A stretch of 64,000 nucleotides of DNA from CAIQQQ01 sp037445025 (GTDB lineage Bacteria > Pseudomonadota > Alphaproteobacteria > Acetobacterales > Acetobacteraceae). The stretch spans positions 1-64,000 of the forward strand of contig JBBILI010000008.1 of assembly GCA_037445025.1 (NCBI GenBank). The letters run 5' to 3'. Under the pieces are notes generated by a model, which was not told the origin of the DNA, searched no databases, and was given only the letters and a program-made list of their open reading frames with translations. The position numbers were made by a program, and so were the translations under genes. How positions within the stretch are numbered: position 1 is the first letter of the stretch; each line of letters starts with the position of its first letter. This document shows, piece by piece, positions 1 through 10,399 of the stretch.

Positions 1-239
1 ATGCTCCGCCACTGGCGAACCGTGTCATCGTCTATCAGCAGAACGGCGGCCACCTGCCGGTACGACATGCCGCGATCCAGCAGGATCAGAGCATTCGCCC
101 GGCGCGCCAGGCGGTGTTGCGCCAGGCCGTCCTGGGTCAACTCTGTCAGTGTTTGCCGCTCTTCAGGCGTCAGAAAACCGATCTTGCGCGTCGCAGAGAT
201 AGGAATCCAACGCGCCGCGTCGACGCAACCCCGACGCAC
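1..239 (-). CDS. IS630-type transposase, N-terminal part (runs off the window edge)
   Basis: The reverse strand reads from a GTG at 239 to the window edge without a stop. The protein contains KIGFLTPEERQTLTEL, then an arginine-rich stretch, LILLDRGMSYRQVAAVLLI and DDDTVRQW. This is the winged-helix/helix-turn-helix DNA-binding region that opens IS630-family transposases. A GTGAGGA purine stretch precedes the GTG. The catalytic DDE domain would lie outside the window, so it cannot be judged whether the copy is intact. The family assignment is from motif recall, and the start codon is an inference. Confidence 0.6.
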   Translation of the reverse strand, partial: MRRGCVDAARWIPISATRKIGFLTPEERQTLTELTQDGLAQHRLARRANALILLDRGMSYRQVAAVLLIDDDTVRQWRS

Positions 240-261
240 CGGATCCTCACTGAATCGGGAT

Positions 262-355
262 AAAAAAACTTTCTTTCGCCTGGCGCTCGCTTCCCGCGAG
301 AGGTTGGCTCAAACGATAGAAAAGTCTTTTGCTTCTTTTCTTCAGAAAAGAAGTG
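262..355. repeat. AT-rich hairpin repeat, copy 1
   Basis: This is a member of a dispersed family. The right part (315-355) holds a perfect 10-bp stem (332-341 with 344-353, loop TC) preceded by AAAGTCTTTTG. This is the 'GCTTC module'. The left part (262-279) is a decayed module of the second kind. It sits just past the 3' end of the leftward gene at 364-1428, so it probably acts as its terminator. Confidence 0.75.
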
Positions 356-363
356 CTGGCTTG

Positions 364-1428
364 CTACCCAATCTTGAAATGACTCGCCGTGATCGTCGAC
401 GGTATCTGCAGCAGGGTCAGGCTCTCACCGGACGGCCCCAGCGACAGCACCGAGTTCGGCCCGGCGCCCTGCAGGGCCGCGATGACCTGGGCGGCGCTGG
501 TGTAGCCGCCGACACCGCCGGCAAGGTCGATCTCCCAGTTGCTGTCAGCTCCCGCGTCGAACCGGACGCTGGTGCTGCTGGCGCCGAGGATCAGGCTCAG
601 GCCCTGCTGCTGGTCGGTGACGCTGACGCTGCCGCTGACCTGGACGGTGGTATTGGCGCCGCCGACAACGGTCAGATGGCCAGTGTGCAGGGCGATCGTG
701 TCCGTGCCGGCGCCGGCGGCGATCGTGTCCGATCCGCCGTCGGCGGTGACGAGGTTGCCCCAGCCGGCGAGGGTGACCTGGTTGGCGCCGCTGCCCAGAG
801 TGACACTGTCGTTGCCGGCGCCGGCGACGACGGTGTTGTCGCCGTTGCCCAGGGTGATCACGTTGCCCCAGCCCGCGGTGGTGACGGCGTTGTTGCCGGA
901 GCCGGCGATGACGGTGCTGTTGCCGCTGATGCCGGTGACGGTGTTGCGGCCGTCACCGAGGCTGACATGGTTGCTCCAGCCGCCGAGCTCCACAAAGTCG
1001 TTGCCGTTGCCCGCGGTGACAGTGGCATTGCCGGCTCCGGCCAGGATCGTGTCCACACCGTTGCCGAGAGAGATCAGGTTGTTCCAGCCGGCGAGGGAAA
1101 TATCGTCCGCCCCGTTGCCAAGCTGGACCGTGGCGTTGCCCTGGGCGCCGGAGACCGACACGTTTTCGTTGGCGCCAAAGGCCGGACCGGGCGGGGTGGT
1201 GGTGGAGCCTTCGGTGACGTCGTTCCAGCCGGCCAGATTGACCGTGACATCGATGCTGCCGGAGCCCTGGCCCACCACGACGGTGGCCGTGCCGGAACCG
1301 GCATTGTATGTGCCGCCGAGACCCTCGCCATACAGCGTGTTGTTCCAGCCAAACGCCTGGAGCACGGAATTAAACTGCTGGGCCGTCAGCACCGCGTTGC
1401 CGTACGCGCCACCCTGCACGGTCGCCAT
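364..1428 (-). CDS. Secreted-type beta-roll/beta-helix repeat protein
   Basis: The protein is 354 residues. From about residue 80 to 230 it is built of short repeats of the form GW-x-N-x-(I/V)-(T/S)-LG-(N/D)-G alternating with AGAGN(D/A) turns. These resemble RTX/haemolysin-type calcium-binding nonapeptides but with a tryptophan in many units. The tail has an immunoglobulin-like or coiled stretch ending SHFKIG. There is no N-terminal signal peptide, which would suit type I secretion by a C-terminal signal; this is inference. I chose the ATG at 1428 because GGCAGGA precedes it. An in-frame ATG at 1500 would add 24 residues but has no clear ribosome site. The function (adhesion, matrix or S-layer) is not determined. 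Confidence 0.6.
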   Translation of the reverse strand: MATVQGGAYGNAVLTAQQFNSVLQAFGWNNTLYGEGLGGTYNAGSGTATVVVGQGSGSIDVTVNLAGWNDVTEGSTTTPPGPAFGANENVSVSGAQGNATVQLGNGADDISLAGWNNLISLGNGVDTILAGAGNATVTAGNGNDFVELGGWSNHVSLGDGRNTVTGISGNSTVIAGSGNNAVTTAGWGNVITLGNGDNTVVAGAGNDSVTLGSGANQVTLAGWGNLVTADGGSDTIAAGAGTDTIALHTGHLTVVGGANTTVQVSGSVSVTDQQQGLSLILGASSTSVRFDAGADSNWEIDLAGGVGGYTSAAQVIAALQGAGPNSVLSLGPSGESLTLLQIPSTITASHFKIG

Positions 1429-1500
1429 TACGATCCTGCCGCCCGGATCAGCGCTGAATTGAATTGCATCTCGATGTTCCCGACATTTTGCCGGGCTCAT

Positions 1501-1609
1501 TGATAAGGCGCAGGAACTTAAGGAAGAGCTAAGCTCGCGATAAAACGACAGTATTCAAATGCGAATATTGTCTTTTTATAAGATAACGCGTCTCAAAAAT
1601 TGGTCACTC
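1501..1609. other. AT-rich intergenic stretch between beta-roll gene and creatininase gene
   Basis: This stretch is about half A+T, against roughly 30% around it, and must contain the promoter of the leftward gene at 364-1428. I see TATAAA-like strings on the reverse strand but no -35 box at a good distance, so I do not assign a promoter. Confidence 0.4.
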
Positions 1610-2434
1610 TCAGACCGGGACGGTCGGGCCCAGGCCGCGGCCGGGGGAGAAGACAACGTCGGGCGCGCGCCACAAATGGGTGTTGGACAGGGCGGCGGCG
1701 ACGGCTTCGGCCATGGCGTCGAGCATCTGTTCGCCTTTGGCGGCGCTGGCGGGGCGGGGGTCGCCGCGCACGCCGGTGGCCGGCGCGCGTTCGGAGAAGG
1801 CGTAGAAGCGGCTGAAGCCGGGGGGGCTCTCGATCAGCGGCGGCGCCTGGCGGACCGCGGCCTCGAACTGATCAGGCCGGACCAGATCGGGCGTCATGGC
1901 CAGCATCACCGAAGTCTCCGCCTCGCAGGCGTGCTGCACCGATTTGGCGGAGCCCATCAGGGCGGCCACGCGGGTGGCGGCGGCGGGGATCATCCAGGGC
2001 GTGGTGGCGACCACCGGCATGGCGAATTCATGGGCGAGTTCGCGCACCGCCACCGCCAGCGGCTCGATGTTGCCGCCATGGCCGTTGACCACCAGCAGGC
2101 GGGCGAAGCCGAGCGCCTTGAGGCTGCGCACCACGCCGCGGATGACGCCGCTGAATTCCATGTAGTTCAGCGTGATGGTGCCGCCGAAGGGCAGATGGTG
2201 CTCGCTCATGCCGGTCCACATCGCGGGGAGCACCAGGACGGGGACCTCAGGGGCGGCGATCCGGGCCGCGCGGATCGAGACCTCCCAGGCGGTGCGGCTG
2301 TCGGTGATCACCGGCAGATGCGGGCCGTGCTGCTCCAGCGAGCCCACGGGCAGGATGGCGAGCGCGTTGCCGCGTTCGGCGGTGGCGCGGATCTCCGGAC
2401 CGGTCAGGCGGGTCCAGTCGACTTCAACGGACAT
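1610..2434 (-). CDS. Creatininase-family amidohydrolase
   Basis: The protein is 274 residues, the normal length for the creatininase/MftE family of metal-dependent amidohydrolases. Metal and catalytic motifs are visible: GSLEQHGPHLPVITD (residues 31-45, ligands E34, H36, D45), NGHGGN (117-122) and an acidic HACEAE segment further on. Family members hydrolyse creatinine or formamide-type amides (for example in riboflavin/F420 or mycofactocin pathways), and the substrate here is unknown. It is the last gene of a leftward run and starts 4 bp after the ankyrin gene stops, so it is probably co-transcribed with it. The product is likely cytoplasmic, as no signal peptide is seen. Confidence 0.8.
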   Translation of the reverse strand: MSVEVDWTRLTGPEIRATAERGNALAILPVGSLEQHGPHLPVITDSRTAWEVSIRAARIAAPEVPVLVLPAMWTGMSEHHLPFGGTITLNYMEFSGVIRGVVRSLKALGFARLLVVNGHGGNIEPLAVAVRELAHEFAMPVVATTPWMIPAAATRVAALMGSAKSVQHACEAETSVMLAMTPDLVRPDQFEAAVRQAPPLIESPPGFSRFYAFSERAPATGVRGDPRPASAAKGEQMLDAMAEAVAAALSNTHLWRAPDVVFSPGRGLGPTVPV

Positions 2435-2438
2435 GCGG

Positions 2439-3071
2439 TCAGCCTCCGAAGCCGAGGAATCCGGCCTGTGGGTTGGGCGTGCCAGGGTCGCCGATCGCCG
2501 GGCGCTCGGGGGCGGCCGCGACCATCGCCTTGGGGGCGGTGCGGGTGATGGTCTGTTGCAGGGCCGCGACCTTGGGGGCGAGCGCGGGCCGCGCGTTGGT
2601 CCTGGCGACCGTGGCCGGGCGGGTGGGGGCGGTGGCGGAGGGCTGGCTGCCGCGCAGCGAGAGCAGCAGGAAGGTGATGTCGTTGCGGGAGAGATCGACC
2701 GAGAGATCGAGTGGGGTGAGGCCCAGCACGTCGTGGGCGTTGATGTCGGCGCCGCGGTTCAGCGCGTCGCGCGCGCCGGCCATGTCGCCGCGGGTGATGG
2801 CGTCGAACAGCGAGTCGGTCGGCGGCAGGTCTTGGTCGGCCTTGTCGGCGGGCACGGCGCGGTCGCGGTTCAAGGTGGTGCCGGGCAGCGCCGGCGGCGG
2901 CTCGGGCACCCGGTTGTTGATCGTGGGCGTGCCGTTGGTGACCGGGGCGGTCACCCGGTCCGAGATGCTCTGGGCGTGGCCGGCGGCCGGGGCGAGCAGC
3001 GCCAGTGCGGCGCAGATCAGGCCCAGGGAAGCGAGCGATGCGCGCGGTTGGGCACGGAAGGTGACGGTCAT
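2439..3071 (-). CDS. Exported ankyrin-repeat protein
   Basis: The protein is 210 residues. Residues 1-34 form a signal peptide with a hydrophobic core LGLICAALALLAPAAG and an AHA cleavage site. The central part (about 85-145) has two ankyrin-like repeats: DSLFDAITRGDMAGARDALN followed by a RGADINAHDVLGLTPLDLSV unit. The C-terminal third is low-complexity and rich in alanine, proline and threonine. It is probably a periplasmic protein that binds another protein. It lies 40 bp after tspO and 4 bp before the creatininase gene on the same strand. No specific partner can be named. Confidence 0.7.
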   Translation of the reverse strand: MTVTFRAQPRASLASLGLICAALALLAPAAGHAQSISDRVTAPVTNGTPTINNRVPEPPPALPGTTLNRDRAVPADKADQDLPPTDSLFDAITRGDMAGARDALNRGADINAHDVLGLTPLDLSVDLSRNDITFLLLSLRGSQPSATAPTRPATVARTNARPALAPKVAALQQTITRTAPKAMVAAAPERPAIGDPGTPNPQAGFLGFGG

Positions 3072-3111
3072 GAACGGTGTGATCCGGCTGAGAACGTCGC
3101 TGTATAGTCCG

Positions 3112-3672
3112 TCAGTGGTTCAGCCACCAGAACCCGATGTTCAGGTAGGTGGCATAGCAGGTCCAGGCCAGGTAGGGGCCGAGCAGCAGGGCGGCGCCGC
3201 GGTGCAGGCGGGCGAAGGCCACGATGGTGAGGCCGATCAGCACGGCCATCGGCACGATCACCAGCAGGCCGGCGGGGGGGCTGTGCAGGCCGAAGAAGGC
3301 GGGCGACCAGGCGGCGTTGAGCAGCAGCTGCCAGCCCCAGAGCTGCAGGGCGGCGAATTGGCGCCGGCCCTGCGGGGCCTTCCACCAGACCATCCAGGCC
3401 GATGTGCCCACGGTTGCGTAAAGTACCGTCCAGACCGGGCCGAACAGCCAGTCCGGCGGCGTGCCGGGTGGGCGGGTCAGCGTGTCGTACCAGACATGTA
3501 TCGCCGGTCCGTTGAAGGCGGCGGCGGTGACGCCGACCAGCAGGCAGAGACCGATGAATCCGACCAGCGCCAGCCAGGGCGAGCCGTGGCCCTGCGGGGT
3601 CTGGCCGCGCGGGCTGGAGGGGCCGGGGGTGCGGCCGGGGCGTGGGCTCTTCTGGAACGCGTATTCGGCCAT
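3112..3672 (-). CDS. tspO: TspO/MBR family tryptophan-rich sensory protein
   Basis: The protein is 186 residues with five membrane segments after a polar 28-residue N-terminus. Hallmarks of TspO (the bacterial relative of the mitochondrial translocator protein, which binds porphyrins and regulates tetrapyrrole or stress responses) are LTRPPGTPPDWLFGPVWTVL, the NAAWSPAFFGL helix, and the tryptophan/tyrosine-rich end CYATYLNIGFWWLN. The ATG lies 1 nt after the stop of the upstream membrane-protein gene, so translation is probably coupled. The leading proline-rich extension is longer than in most TspO proteins; a later start is possible but no methionine is available before the first helix. Confidence 0.88.
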   Translation of the reverse strand: MAEYAFQKSPRPGRTPGPSSPRGQTPQGHGSPWLALVGFIGLCLLVGVTAAAFNGPAIHVWYDTLTRPPGTPPDWLFGPVWTVLYATVGTSAWMVWWKAPQGRRQFAALQLWGWQLLLNAAWSPAFFGLHSPPAGLLVIVPMAVLIGLTIVAFARLHRGAALLLGPYLAWTCYATYLNIGFWWLNH

Positions 3673-3673
3673 A

Positions 3674-5773
3674 TCAGGCTCCTTCCCTGCGCCACGCTAC
3701 CACTGCGAGCCCCAGGATCAACGGCAATGCGAGCCAGGGCGGCAACAATGGCAGGGATGCGATGCCGGTGACGAGATAGTCATGCCGCCTTGGCAGCCCG
3801 ATCCAGGCGGAACCGGCCTGATCGCGGCCCGGTTCGACGCGGCGCAGCTCCGGCGCGCCTTCGGGGTCGAGGAAATGCACGCTGCCGCCGGAGGCGCTGG
3901 CGAGCGGGGCGATGAGGCTGGCGGTGGCGCGCAGATCCGCCAGTTCGAGCGGATTGGCGGGGCCGGCGGCGGCGTAGGCGGTCTGGCCGGCGCCGGCGAC
4001 CTGCCAGACGCCCGGGTTCGGCGCCGGCACATGCGCCTCGAAGCGGCCGGGGCCGTTGGGGGTGAGCGGGACCTGGCTCTGCTTTCCGTCAGGGTCGGTG
4101 ACGGTGACGGTGCCGCCCTGGCTGTCGGTGATGCTGCGGCGCTCGATGGCGAGGCTGCCGTGGTCGACGCGGGTGGTCAGCGCCTTCTCGTCGAGCTCCG
4201 GCTCCTTCATCAGCCAGTGGGCGACGCGGCGGAGCAGCTCGGCCTGCGGGCCGCCGCCTTCATGGCCGCGCGACCACAGCCAGATCTGGTCGGACAGCAG
4301 CAGCGCGGTGCGGCCTTCGCCGACACGGTCCACCACCAGCAGCGGCTGGTCGTTGGGGCCGCTCATCAGCACGTCGCCATGCACGGCGGCGGGTTGCACG
4401 GCGCGGTACCAGTCGCCCCAGTTGGGCGGGGCCTTGGCCTGCCAGCCCGGCAGGTTTTCGGTGACGGGGTGGCGGGTGCCGAGGTCGGTGACCGCCGGGC
4501 GGAAGGCGCCGGTGGTGACGGCGCTGCCGGGGCGGGCGGGCAGGACGGCGCCGAGCGGGGAGTTGGCAAGGCTGATCGGGCCCAGGAATTCCGGGCCGAC
4601 CGAGAGCAGCAGGGCACCGCCGCGGCGGACATAGTCGGCGATGTTGCGCAGATAGACCGGCGGCAGCAGGCCGCGGTTGGTGAAGCGGTCGAGGATGATG
4701 AGGTCGAACTCGTTGATCTTGACCTGGAACAGCTCGCGCACCGGAAACGCGATGAGGGCGAGCTCGTTGAGCGGCGTCAGGTCGTCCTTTTCCGGGGGGC
4801 GCAGGATGGTGAAGTGGACGAGATCGACCGCGGGGTCGGCCTTCAGCAGGCGGCGCCAGGTGCGCTCGCCCTGGTGGGGCTCGCCCGAGACGAGCAGCAC
4901 GCGCAGCCGGTCGCGCACGCCGTTGATGGTGACGACGGCACGGCTGTTGAGGTCGCTGACCGCGCCGGGCAGCTTGTCGGCCTGGAGTTCGACGACGGTG
5001 GGGCCGGCGCGGGTGATCGGGATGTCGATGCTTTCCTCGCGGCCCATGGTGACGCTCATCTGCTGCGGCTTCTCGCCGTCGCGGCGGATGGTGAGGTTCA
5101 CGCGGCCGGGGAAGGCGAGCAGGCCGGGGTTGATGCCGAGATCGTCGACGGCGGCCTTGAGCTCGACCGTCTTGCCGACGATGCCGTAGCCGGGGCTGGA
5201 GATGATGCGCACGCGGCGGTCGGTCTCCTCGCCCTTGGCGGGGATCAGCACGTGCAGGGGGGCGGCGCCCCAGGTTGGATTTTTGGGGATGTCGTGGATC
5301 TGACCGTCGGTGACGGCGATGATGCCGGCGAGCCGGTTGCGCGGGATGTCGGCCAGCGCGCGGTCGATGGCGGCGAACAGGCGGGTGCCGACGCTGCCGG
5401 CGCCGGGGTCGGCCTCGGGGACGATGATGGTGCGCAGCTCGAGATCGTCGAGCGTGCCGGCGCTCTTCTGGATGCTGGCGCGGGCCTGTTCGGTGAGGCG
5501 GGCGCGGTCGGCGATCGACATCGATGCCGTCTGGTCGAGCACCAGCAGGGCGATGTCGGGGCGGGTCTGGCGGGTTTCCTCGACGAGGCGGGGGCCGGCG
5601 AGCCAGAGCAGCACGACGGCGAAGGCCAGCGCGCGCCAGATTGTGCCGCGGGCGCGCTTCCAGATGGCGGTGGCCAGCACCAGGGCGCAGAGCAGGCCCA
5701 GGGCGATCAGCACGGCGATCGGCAGCGACGGGTCGAAGCGCAGCGCGGCGATGCCCTGTTCGAGGCGGTTCAT
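3674..5773 (-). CDS. Large membrane protein of the MoxR/BatA operon (vWA/GATase-like)
   Basis: The protein is 699 residues. Two N-terminal transmembrane helices (about 17-37 and 45-62) and a C-terminal helix (about 675-693) flank a long periplasmic-side region. After the second helix comes LLVLDQTASMSIADRARL, which resembles a von Willebrand A metal site (DxSxS) with the first serine replaced by threonine. Residues 330-500 look like a class I glutamine-amidotransferase fold (DYVRRGGALLLSVGPEF). This is the usual fourth gene after moxR, DUF58 and BatA/DUF4159 in alphaproteobacteria. It overlaps the upstream gene by 4 bp (5770-5773). The exact function is unknown. Confidence 0.75.
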   Translation of the reverse strand: MNRLEQGIAALRFDPSLPIAVLIALGLLCALVLATAIWKRARGTIWRALAFAVVLLWLAGPRLVEETRQTRPDIALLVLDQTASMSIADRARLTEQARASIQKSAGTLDDLELRTIIVPEADPGAGSVGTRLFAAIDRALADIPRNRLAGIIAVTDGQIHDIPKNPTWGAAPLHVLIPAKGEETDRRVRIISSPGYGIVGKTVELKAAVDDLGINPGLLAFPGRVNLTIRRDGEKPQQMSVTMGREESIDIPITRAGPTVVELQADKLPGAVSDLNSRAVVTINGVRDRLRVLLVSGEPHQGERTWRRLLKADPAVDLVHFTILRPPEKDDLTPLNELALIAFPVRELFQVKINEFDLIILDRFTNRGLLPPVYLRNIADYVRRGGALLLSVGPEFLGPISLANSPLGAVLPARPGSAVTTGAFRPAVTDLGTRHPVTENLPGWQAKAPPNWGDWYRAVQPAAVHGDVLMSGPNDQPLLVVDRVGEGRTALLLSDQIWLWSRGHEGGGPQAELLRRVAHWLMKEPELDEKALTTRVDHGSLAIERRSITDSQGGTVTVTDPDGKQSQVPLTPNGPGRFEAHVPAPNPGVWQVAGAGQTAYAAAGPANPLELADLRATASLIAPLASASGGSVHFLDPEGAPELRRVEPGRDQAGSAWIGLPRRHDYLVTGIASLPLLPPWLALPLILGLAVVAWRREGA

Positions 5774-8472
5774 TGGCCCAACCTTTCCAGCAGCGCGGGG
5801 ACGTGGACCTGGTCGCCTTTGTAGTTGCCGGTGAGGGCGTACATCACGAGGTTGACGCCGAAGCGGTAGGCCAGCACGCGCTGACGGGCGCCGCCGGGCA
5901 GGGTGGCGTAGGGGTTGCGGCCCTGCGCGTCGATCGCCCAGGCGGCCGCCCAGTCATGCCCGCCGATGATCACCGGGGAGACGCTGTCGTTGGTGCGGTC
6001 CTGGTCGCGCTGCACCCAGACGGTGTCACCGTCGTAGCGGCCCGGAAAATCCTGCAGCAGGTAGAAGGCGCGGGCCAGGACATGGGCGGAGGTCAGCGGT
6101 GCGAGGACGGGAATGTCGAGGCCCGCGCCGAAGCGGGTCAGCGCCTGGTCGGCGCCCGGGGCAAAACCTTCGCCGCTGCCGCCGTTGCGGGTGTCGATGA
6201 GGATGATGCCGCCATGGGACATGTAGTCGTTCAGCGCCTTCACCGCCTCGCCGGAGGGGGGCTGCGCGTTGGCGCTGATCGGCCAGTACAGCAGCGGATA
6301 GAAGCTGAGGTCGTCGGTGCCGGGGTGGACGGCCATCGGCGGGCCGAGGGCGGCGTTGGTGCGGCGATTGACGTAGTCGGACAGGCCGAGCAGGCCGGCG
6401 CGGGCGATGTCGTCCACCTCCGCGTCGTCGGTGACGTAGTAGGCGAGACGGGTGACCAAAGCGGGGTTGGTGTCGGGTTCGAGCAGCGGCTGGGCGTGGG
6501 CGTGGGGGGCGATCAGCAGCAGCGCCAGCAATGCGGGGCGCAGCAGCAGGCCGCGCAGGCGCAGTGAGACCAGCAGGTCGATGGCCAGCAAGGCCAGGGC
6601 AGCGGCCATCAGCCAGGGGGCGATGGGGCGTTCCTGCGCGTCGGTGCCCAGGGCGGCGAGGCTGGCGCCGGGGACCGGGGCTTCGGCGGCGAGGCTGCTG
6701 ACGCCCTGGCCGAGATTGAGCACGCGGCGGCCGCTTTCCGGGCCATAGAGGCCGGGCGGGTGGCGGGCGGAGGCCAGGGTGGTGGCGATCGCGCCGGGGG
6801 CGATGGCGGTGGCGGCGGGATTTGGCGTGCCGAGCTGGCCGAACGCGTCCAGCGTCTGGACCGGGTGCAATGGCTCGGTGCCGTCCTCGCCGGCCACGCC
6901 CGCGGCCTGTTCGACGAGGCGGCGCAGCATGTCGACGAACAGGCCGGACAGCGGCAGGTCCGACCAGTCGGCGTTGGCGGTGACGTGGAACAGCACGATG
7001 CGGCCGGCGCCGTGGGAGGCCTGGGTGACCAGCGGCGTGCCGTCGGCAAGGCGGGCCCAGACGGGGTCGGTCGGTGGTTGCCCCAGACCTTGAGTGCCAG
7101 GTCGCTGGATGATCTGGGTGCTGCCGGGGGTGGCCAGGACCTGTGTGGTGATCCTGACCTCGTCGGGCACGGTGAGGCCGGCGAAGGGGGACGTGGCGTC
7201 GAACGGGGCGAGGCCGGGCGGCTGGGTCCAGGACATGGCGCCGCCGAGCTGGCGGTCGCCTTCGAGCAGGGTGACGGGGAGCAGATTGTCGGGGTGTTCG
7301 GCCATGCCGGGGCCGGCGAAGCGGATCAGCGTGCCGCCCTTGCGGACGAAATCGTCGATCTGGGTGAACTCGGGGCCGGCGGCGATGACGTGGTCGGCCA
7401 GGATCAGCACGGACAGCTCGCGCGACAGCAGCTGGTCGAGCGTGCCGTGGCGCAGCTCGGTGAAGGGCTGCAGGGCACGGTCGAGATAATACAGCGGGCC
7501 GGTCAGCGGGGTGTCGGCGGTGGCGGCGACGCCTGCGAGCAGGCCGACCGGGCGGCGGCGCCAGCGTTCGTCGAGCAGGGCCTGGCTGGCGGCGGTGTCG
7601 GGGCCTTCGACGACCAGCCTTGCCAGGCGGTTGCGCAGTTCCGGGGGCAGGCGGAACGCGGTCTGGCCGTCGGTGCCGCCGGGGGCGATGTGGATGGTCT
7701 GGCGGGCGAGGCTGCGGCCGTCGCTGGTCTGGGCCAGCACCGCGAGGTCGCGCGGGGCTGCGATCGGCAGGGTGAGCAGGCGGGCGGTCAGGCTGTCGCC
7801 GCTGACGGCGGGGGGGAGCAGCAGGAGCGGCGGGTCGAGATCGGTGCGCTGCTCAACCGGGCCGATGACGGCGAGGCGTGGCGCGAAATCGGCGGGGCCG
7901 GCGAGACCGTCGCCGATATAGACCACGGCGCCGCCGGGAAAGCCGCGCAGGGCGGCGGCGGCGGCGGCGCGGTCGGTGGGCCAGGGCTTGGGACGCAGGG
8001 CGGCGAGGATGGGGCGCAGTTCGCCGACCGGCATCACCGCGGAGATGGTGGGCGTGGCGCCGTCGGCGGTGTCGGCGGTGGTGAGGAGGGCCACGCGGCG
8101 GCCGGCGCGTTCGGCGCGGTCGAGGGCGGTCTGCAGGGCGCTCTGGCGTTGCGGCCAGTCATGGGCGGCGGCCCAGCCGTCATCGACCACCAGCAGGACC
8201 GGGCCGGAGCCGGCGAGGATCTGGCCGGCGTCCAGGATCGGGCGGGCCAACGCGACGATGACGAGGGCGGCGGCCAGCATGCGCATGGCGAGCAGCCAGA
8301 GCGGGGTGTGGGCAGGGGTTTCGGCGGTGGCGTTGAGGCCGAGCAGCAGGCGAATGGCGGGGAAGACTTCGCGGCGGGGTGCCGGGGGTGTGACGCGGAG
8401 CAGCCACCACAGCAGCGGGAGGGCCGGGAGGGCCAGCAGAATCCAGGGGGAGGCGAAAGCGAGCCCCATCAT
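5770..8472 (-). CDS. BatA-like/DUF4159 double-domain membrane protein
   Basis: The protein is 900 residues. The N-terminus has the aerotolerance-regulator (BatA) signature, FASPWILLALPALPLLWWLL followed by a second helix near residue 60-80. A middle region resembles a von Willebrand/GATase-like domain. A hydrophobic segment near 620-660 (LLASLR-type helices) precedes the C-terminal DUF4159 domain (about 670-900), which contains FYPLLYWPIS, GGIILIDTRNGG and a conserved YALTGNYKGDQVH end. DUF4159 proteins of this architecture always travel with MoxR and DUF58. The role is thought to be envelope-protein folding or metal insertion, by analogy with MoxR systems. Both ends overlap neighbours by 4 bp. 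Confidence 0.85.
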   Translation of the reverse strand: MMGLAFASPWILLALPALPLLWWLLRVTPPAPRREVFPAIRLLLGLNATAETPAHTPLWLLAMRMLAAALVIVALARPILDAGQILAGSGPVLLVVDDGWAAAHDWPQRQSALQTALDRAERAGRRVALLTTADTADGATPTISAVMPVGELRPILAALRPKPWPTDRAAAAAALRGFPGGAVVYIGDGLAGPADFAPRLAVIGPVEQRTDLDPPLLLLPPAVSGDSLTARLLTLPIAAPRDLAVLAQTSDGRSLARQTIHIAPGGTDGQTAFRLPPELRNRLARLVVEGPDTAASQALLDERWRRRPVGLLAGVAATADTPLTGPLYYLDRALQPFTELRHGTLDQLLSRELSVLILADHVIAAGPEFTQIDDFVRKGGTLIRFAGPGMAEHPDNLLPVTLLEGDRQLGGAMSWTQPPGLAPFDATSPFAGLTVPDEVRITTQVLATPGSTQIIQRPGTQGLGQPPTDPVWARLADGTPLVTQASHGAGRIVLFHVTANADWSDLPLSGLFVDMLRRLVEQAAGVAGEDGTEPLHPVQTLDAFGQLGTPNPAATAIAPGAIATTLASARHPPGLYGPESGRRVLNLGQGVSSLAAEAPVPGASLAALGTDAQERPIAPWLMAAALALLAIDLLVSLRLRGLLLRPALLALLLIAPHAHAQPLLEPDTNPALVTRLAYYVTDDAEVDDIARAGLLGLSDYVNRRTNAALGPPMAVHPGTDDLSFYPLLYWPISANAQPPSGEAVKALNDYMSHGGIILIDTRNGGSGEGFAPGADQALTRFGAGLDIPVLAPLTSAHVLARAFYLLQDFPGRYDGDTVWVQRDQDRTNDSVSPVIIGGHDWAAAWAIDAQGRNPYATLPGGARQRVLAYRFGVNLVMYALTGNYKGDQVHVPALLERLGQ

Positions 8473-9325
8473 CGGCGGGCCTCTGGGGCGAGCGCTGTGT
8501 ACAGACCCAGGAGCGCCGTTTCCGGGGAATGGTCTGTGCGGTGGGTCGAAAAACTCCAGCCTGCCGCGCCACAGATGGCGGCCAGGCCGTCCTGCTGGGC
8601 GGCGAGGCGGGTGCCGTATTCCGCGCGCACGCCTTCGACGCGGGGGACGAGGGCGTGGCGGGTGTCGCCGAGGCCTTCGAAGCGGATGCGGCCGGCATAG
8701 GGGAGGCTGGCCTCGGCGGGGTCAAGCAGCTGCAGGACGTGGCCGCGGACAGGGATGGCGGCGAGGCGGCCGATGGCGGACTGAATTTTTTCGAGCGGGG
8801 CCAGCATGTCGCCGATCAGCACACAGCTGGCGTGGCGGGGCAGGTTGACCTCGGGGGGGAGGCCGTCATCGGCGCTGGACTGGAGCTGGAGAGCGAGGCG
8901 TTCGACGCCGGCGCGGCCGGATTGGGCGCGGGCGCCGGGGGCGATGAGGCGGACCTGTTCGCCGGCGCGCAGCAGGAGGGAGGCGAGGGCGAGGAGGAGG
9001 AGGTCGGCGCGGTCGATCTTGTCGACCGTGGCGGATTTAGAGCGCCAGCGCATGGCGGGGCTGCCGTCGCGCCAGAGGGCGACGGTTTGGGCGGCTTCCC
9101 ACTCGGTTTCACGGATGAAGGCGCGGTCGGCGCGGGCGGACTGGCGCCAGTCGATGCGGCTGGCGGTGTCGCCGGCGACGAAGGGGCGGTACTGCCAGAA
9201 GCTGTCCCCCTGCCCTACCCTTCTGCGGCCGTGCACGCCCTGGGCGACGGTGGCGGCGACGCGTTCGGCGGCGACCAGCAGCGGGGGGAGTCGGGACCCC
9301 AGGGCCTCGGCTTGAAGGGCCGTGG

Positions 9326-9329
<4 letters not shown>
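8469..9329 (-). CDS. DUF58 domain protein (MoxR partner)
   Basis: The protein is 286 residues. It contains the family signature YRPFVAGDTASRIDW at residues 47-61, followed by an R-x-S region and RDGSPAM, which occupies the place of the degenerate vWA metal site. DUF58 proteins are the regular partners of MoxR AAA+ ATPases. The gene overlaps moxR by 4 bp (9326-9329) and the DUF4159 gene by 4 bp, so the four proteins are probably translated as a unit. No membrane segment is visible. Confidence 0.88.
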
Positions 9330-10339
<1,010 letters not shown>

Positions 10340-10399
10340 GGTGCGGGTCCTTGCGTCGAATGAACAGATAGATTGGGCGCCGTGTCCAATGCGCCACTT

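Noticed and set aside
3461..5824. Long rightward open frames opposite the MoxR-operon membrane genes (also 6760-8700, 19498-22440, 30906-33980)
   Set aside because: These are antisense shadows with Gly/Ala/Gln-rich composition and no motifs, overlapping real genes with recognised domains.
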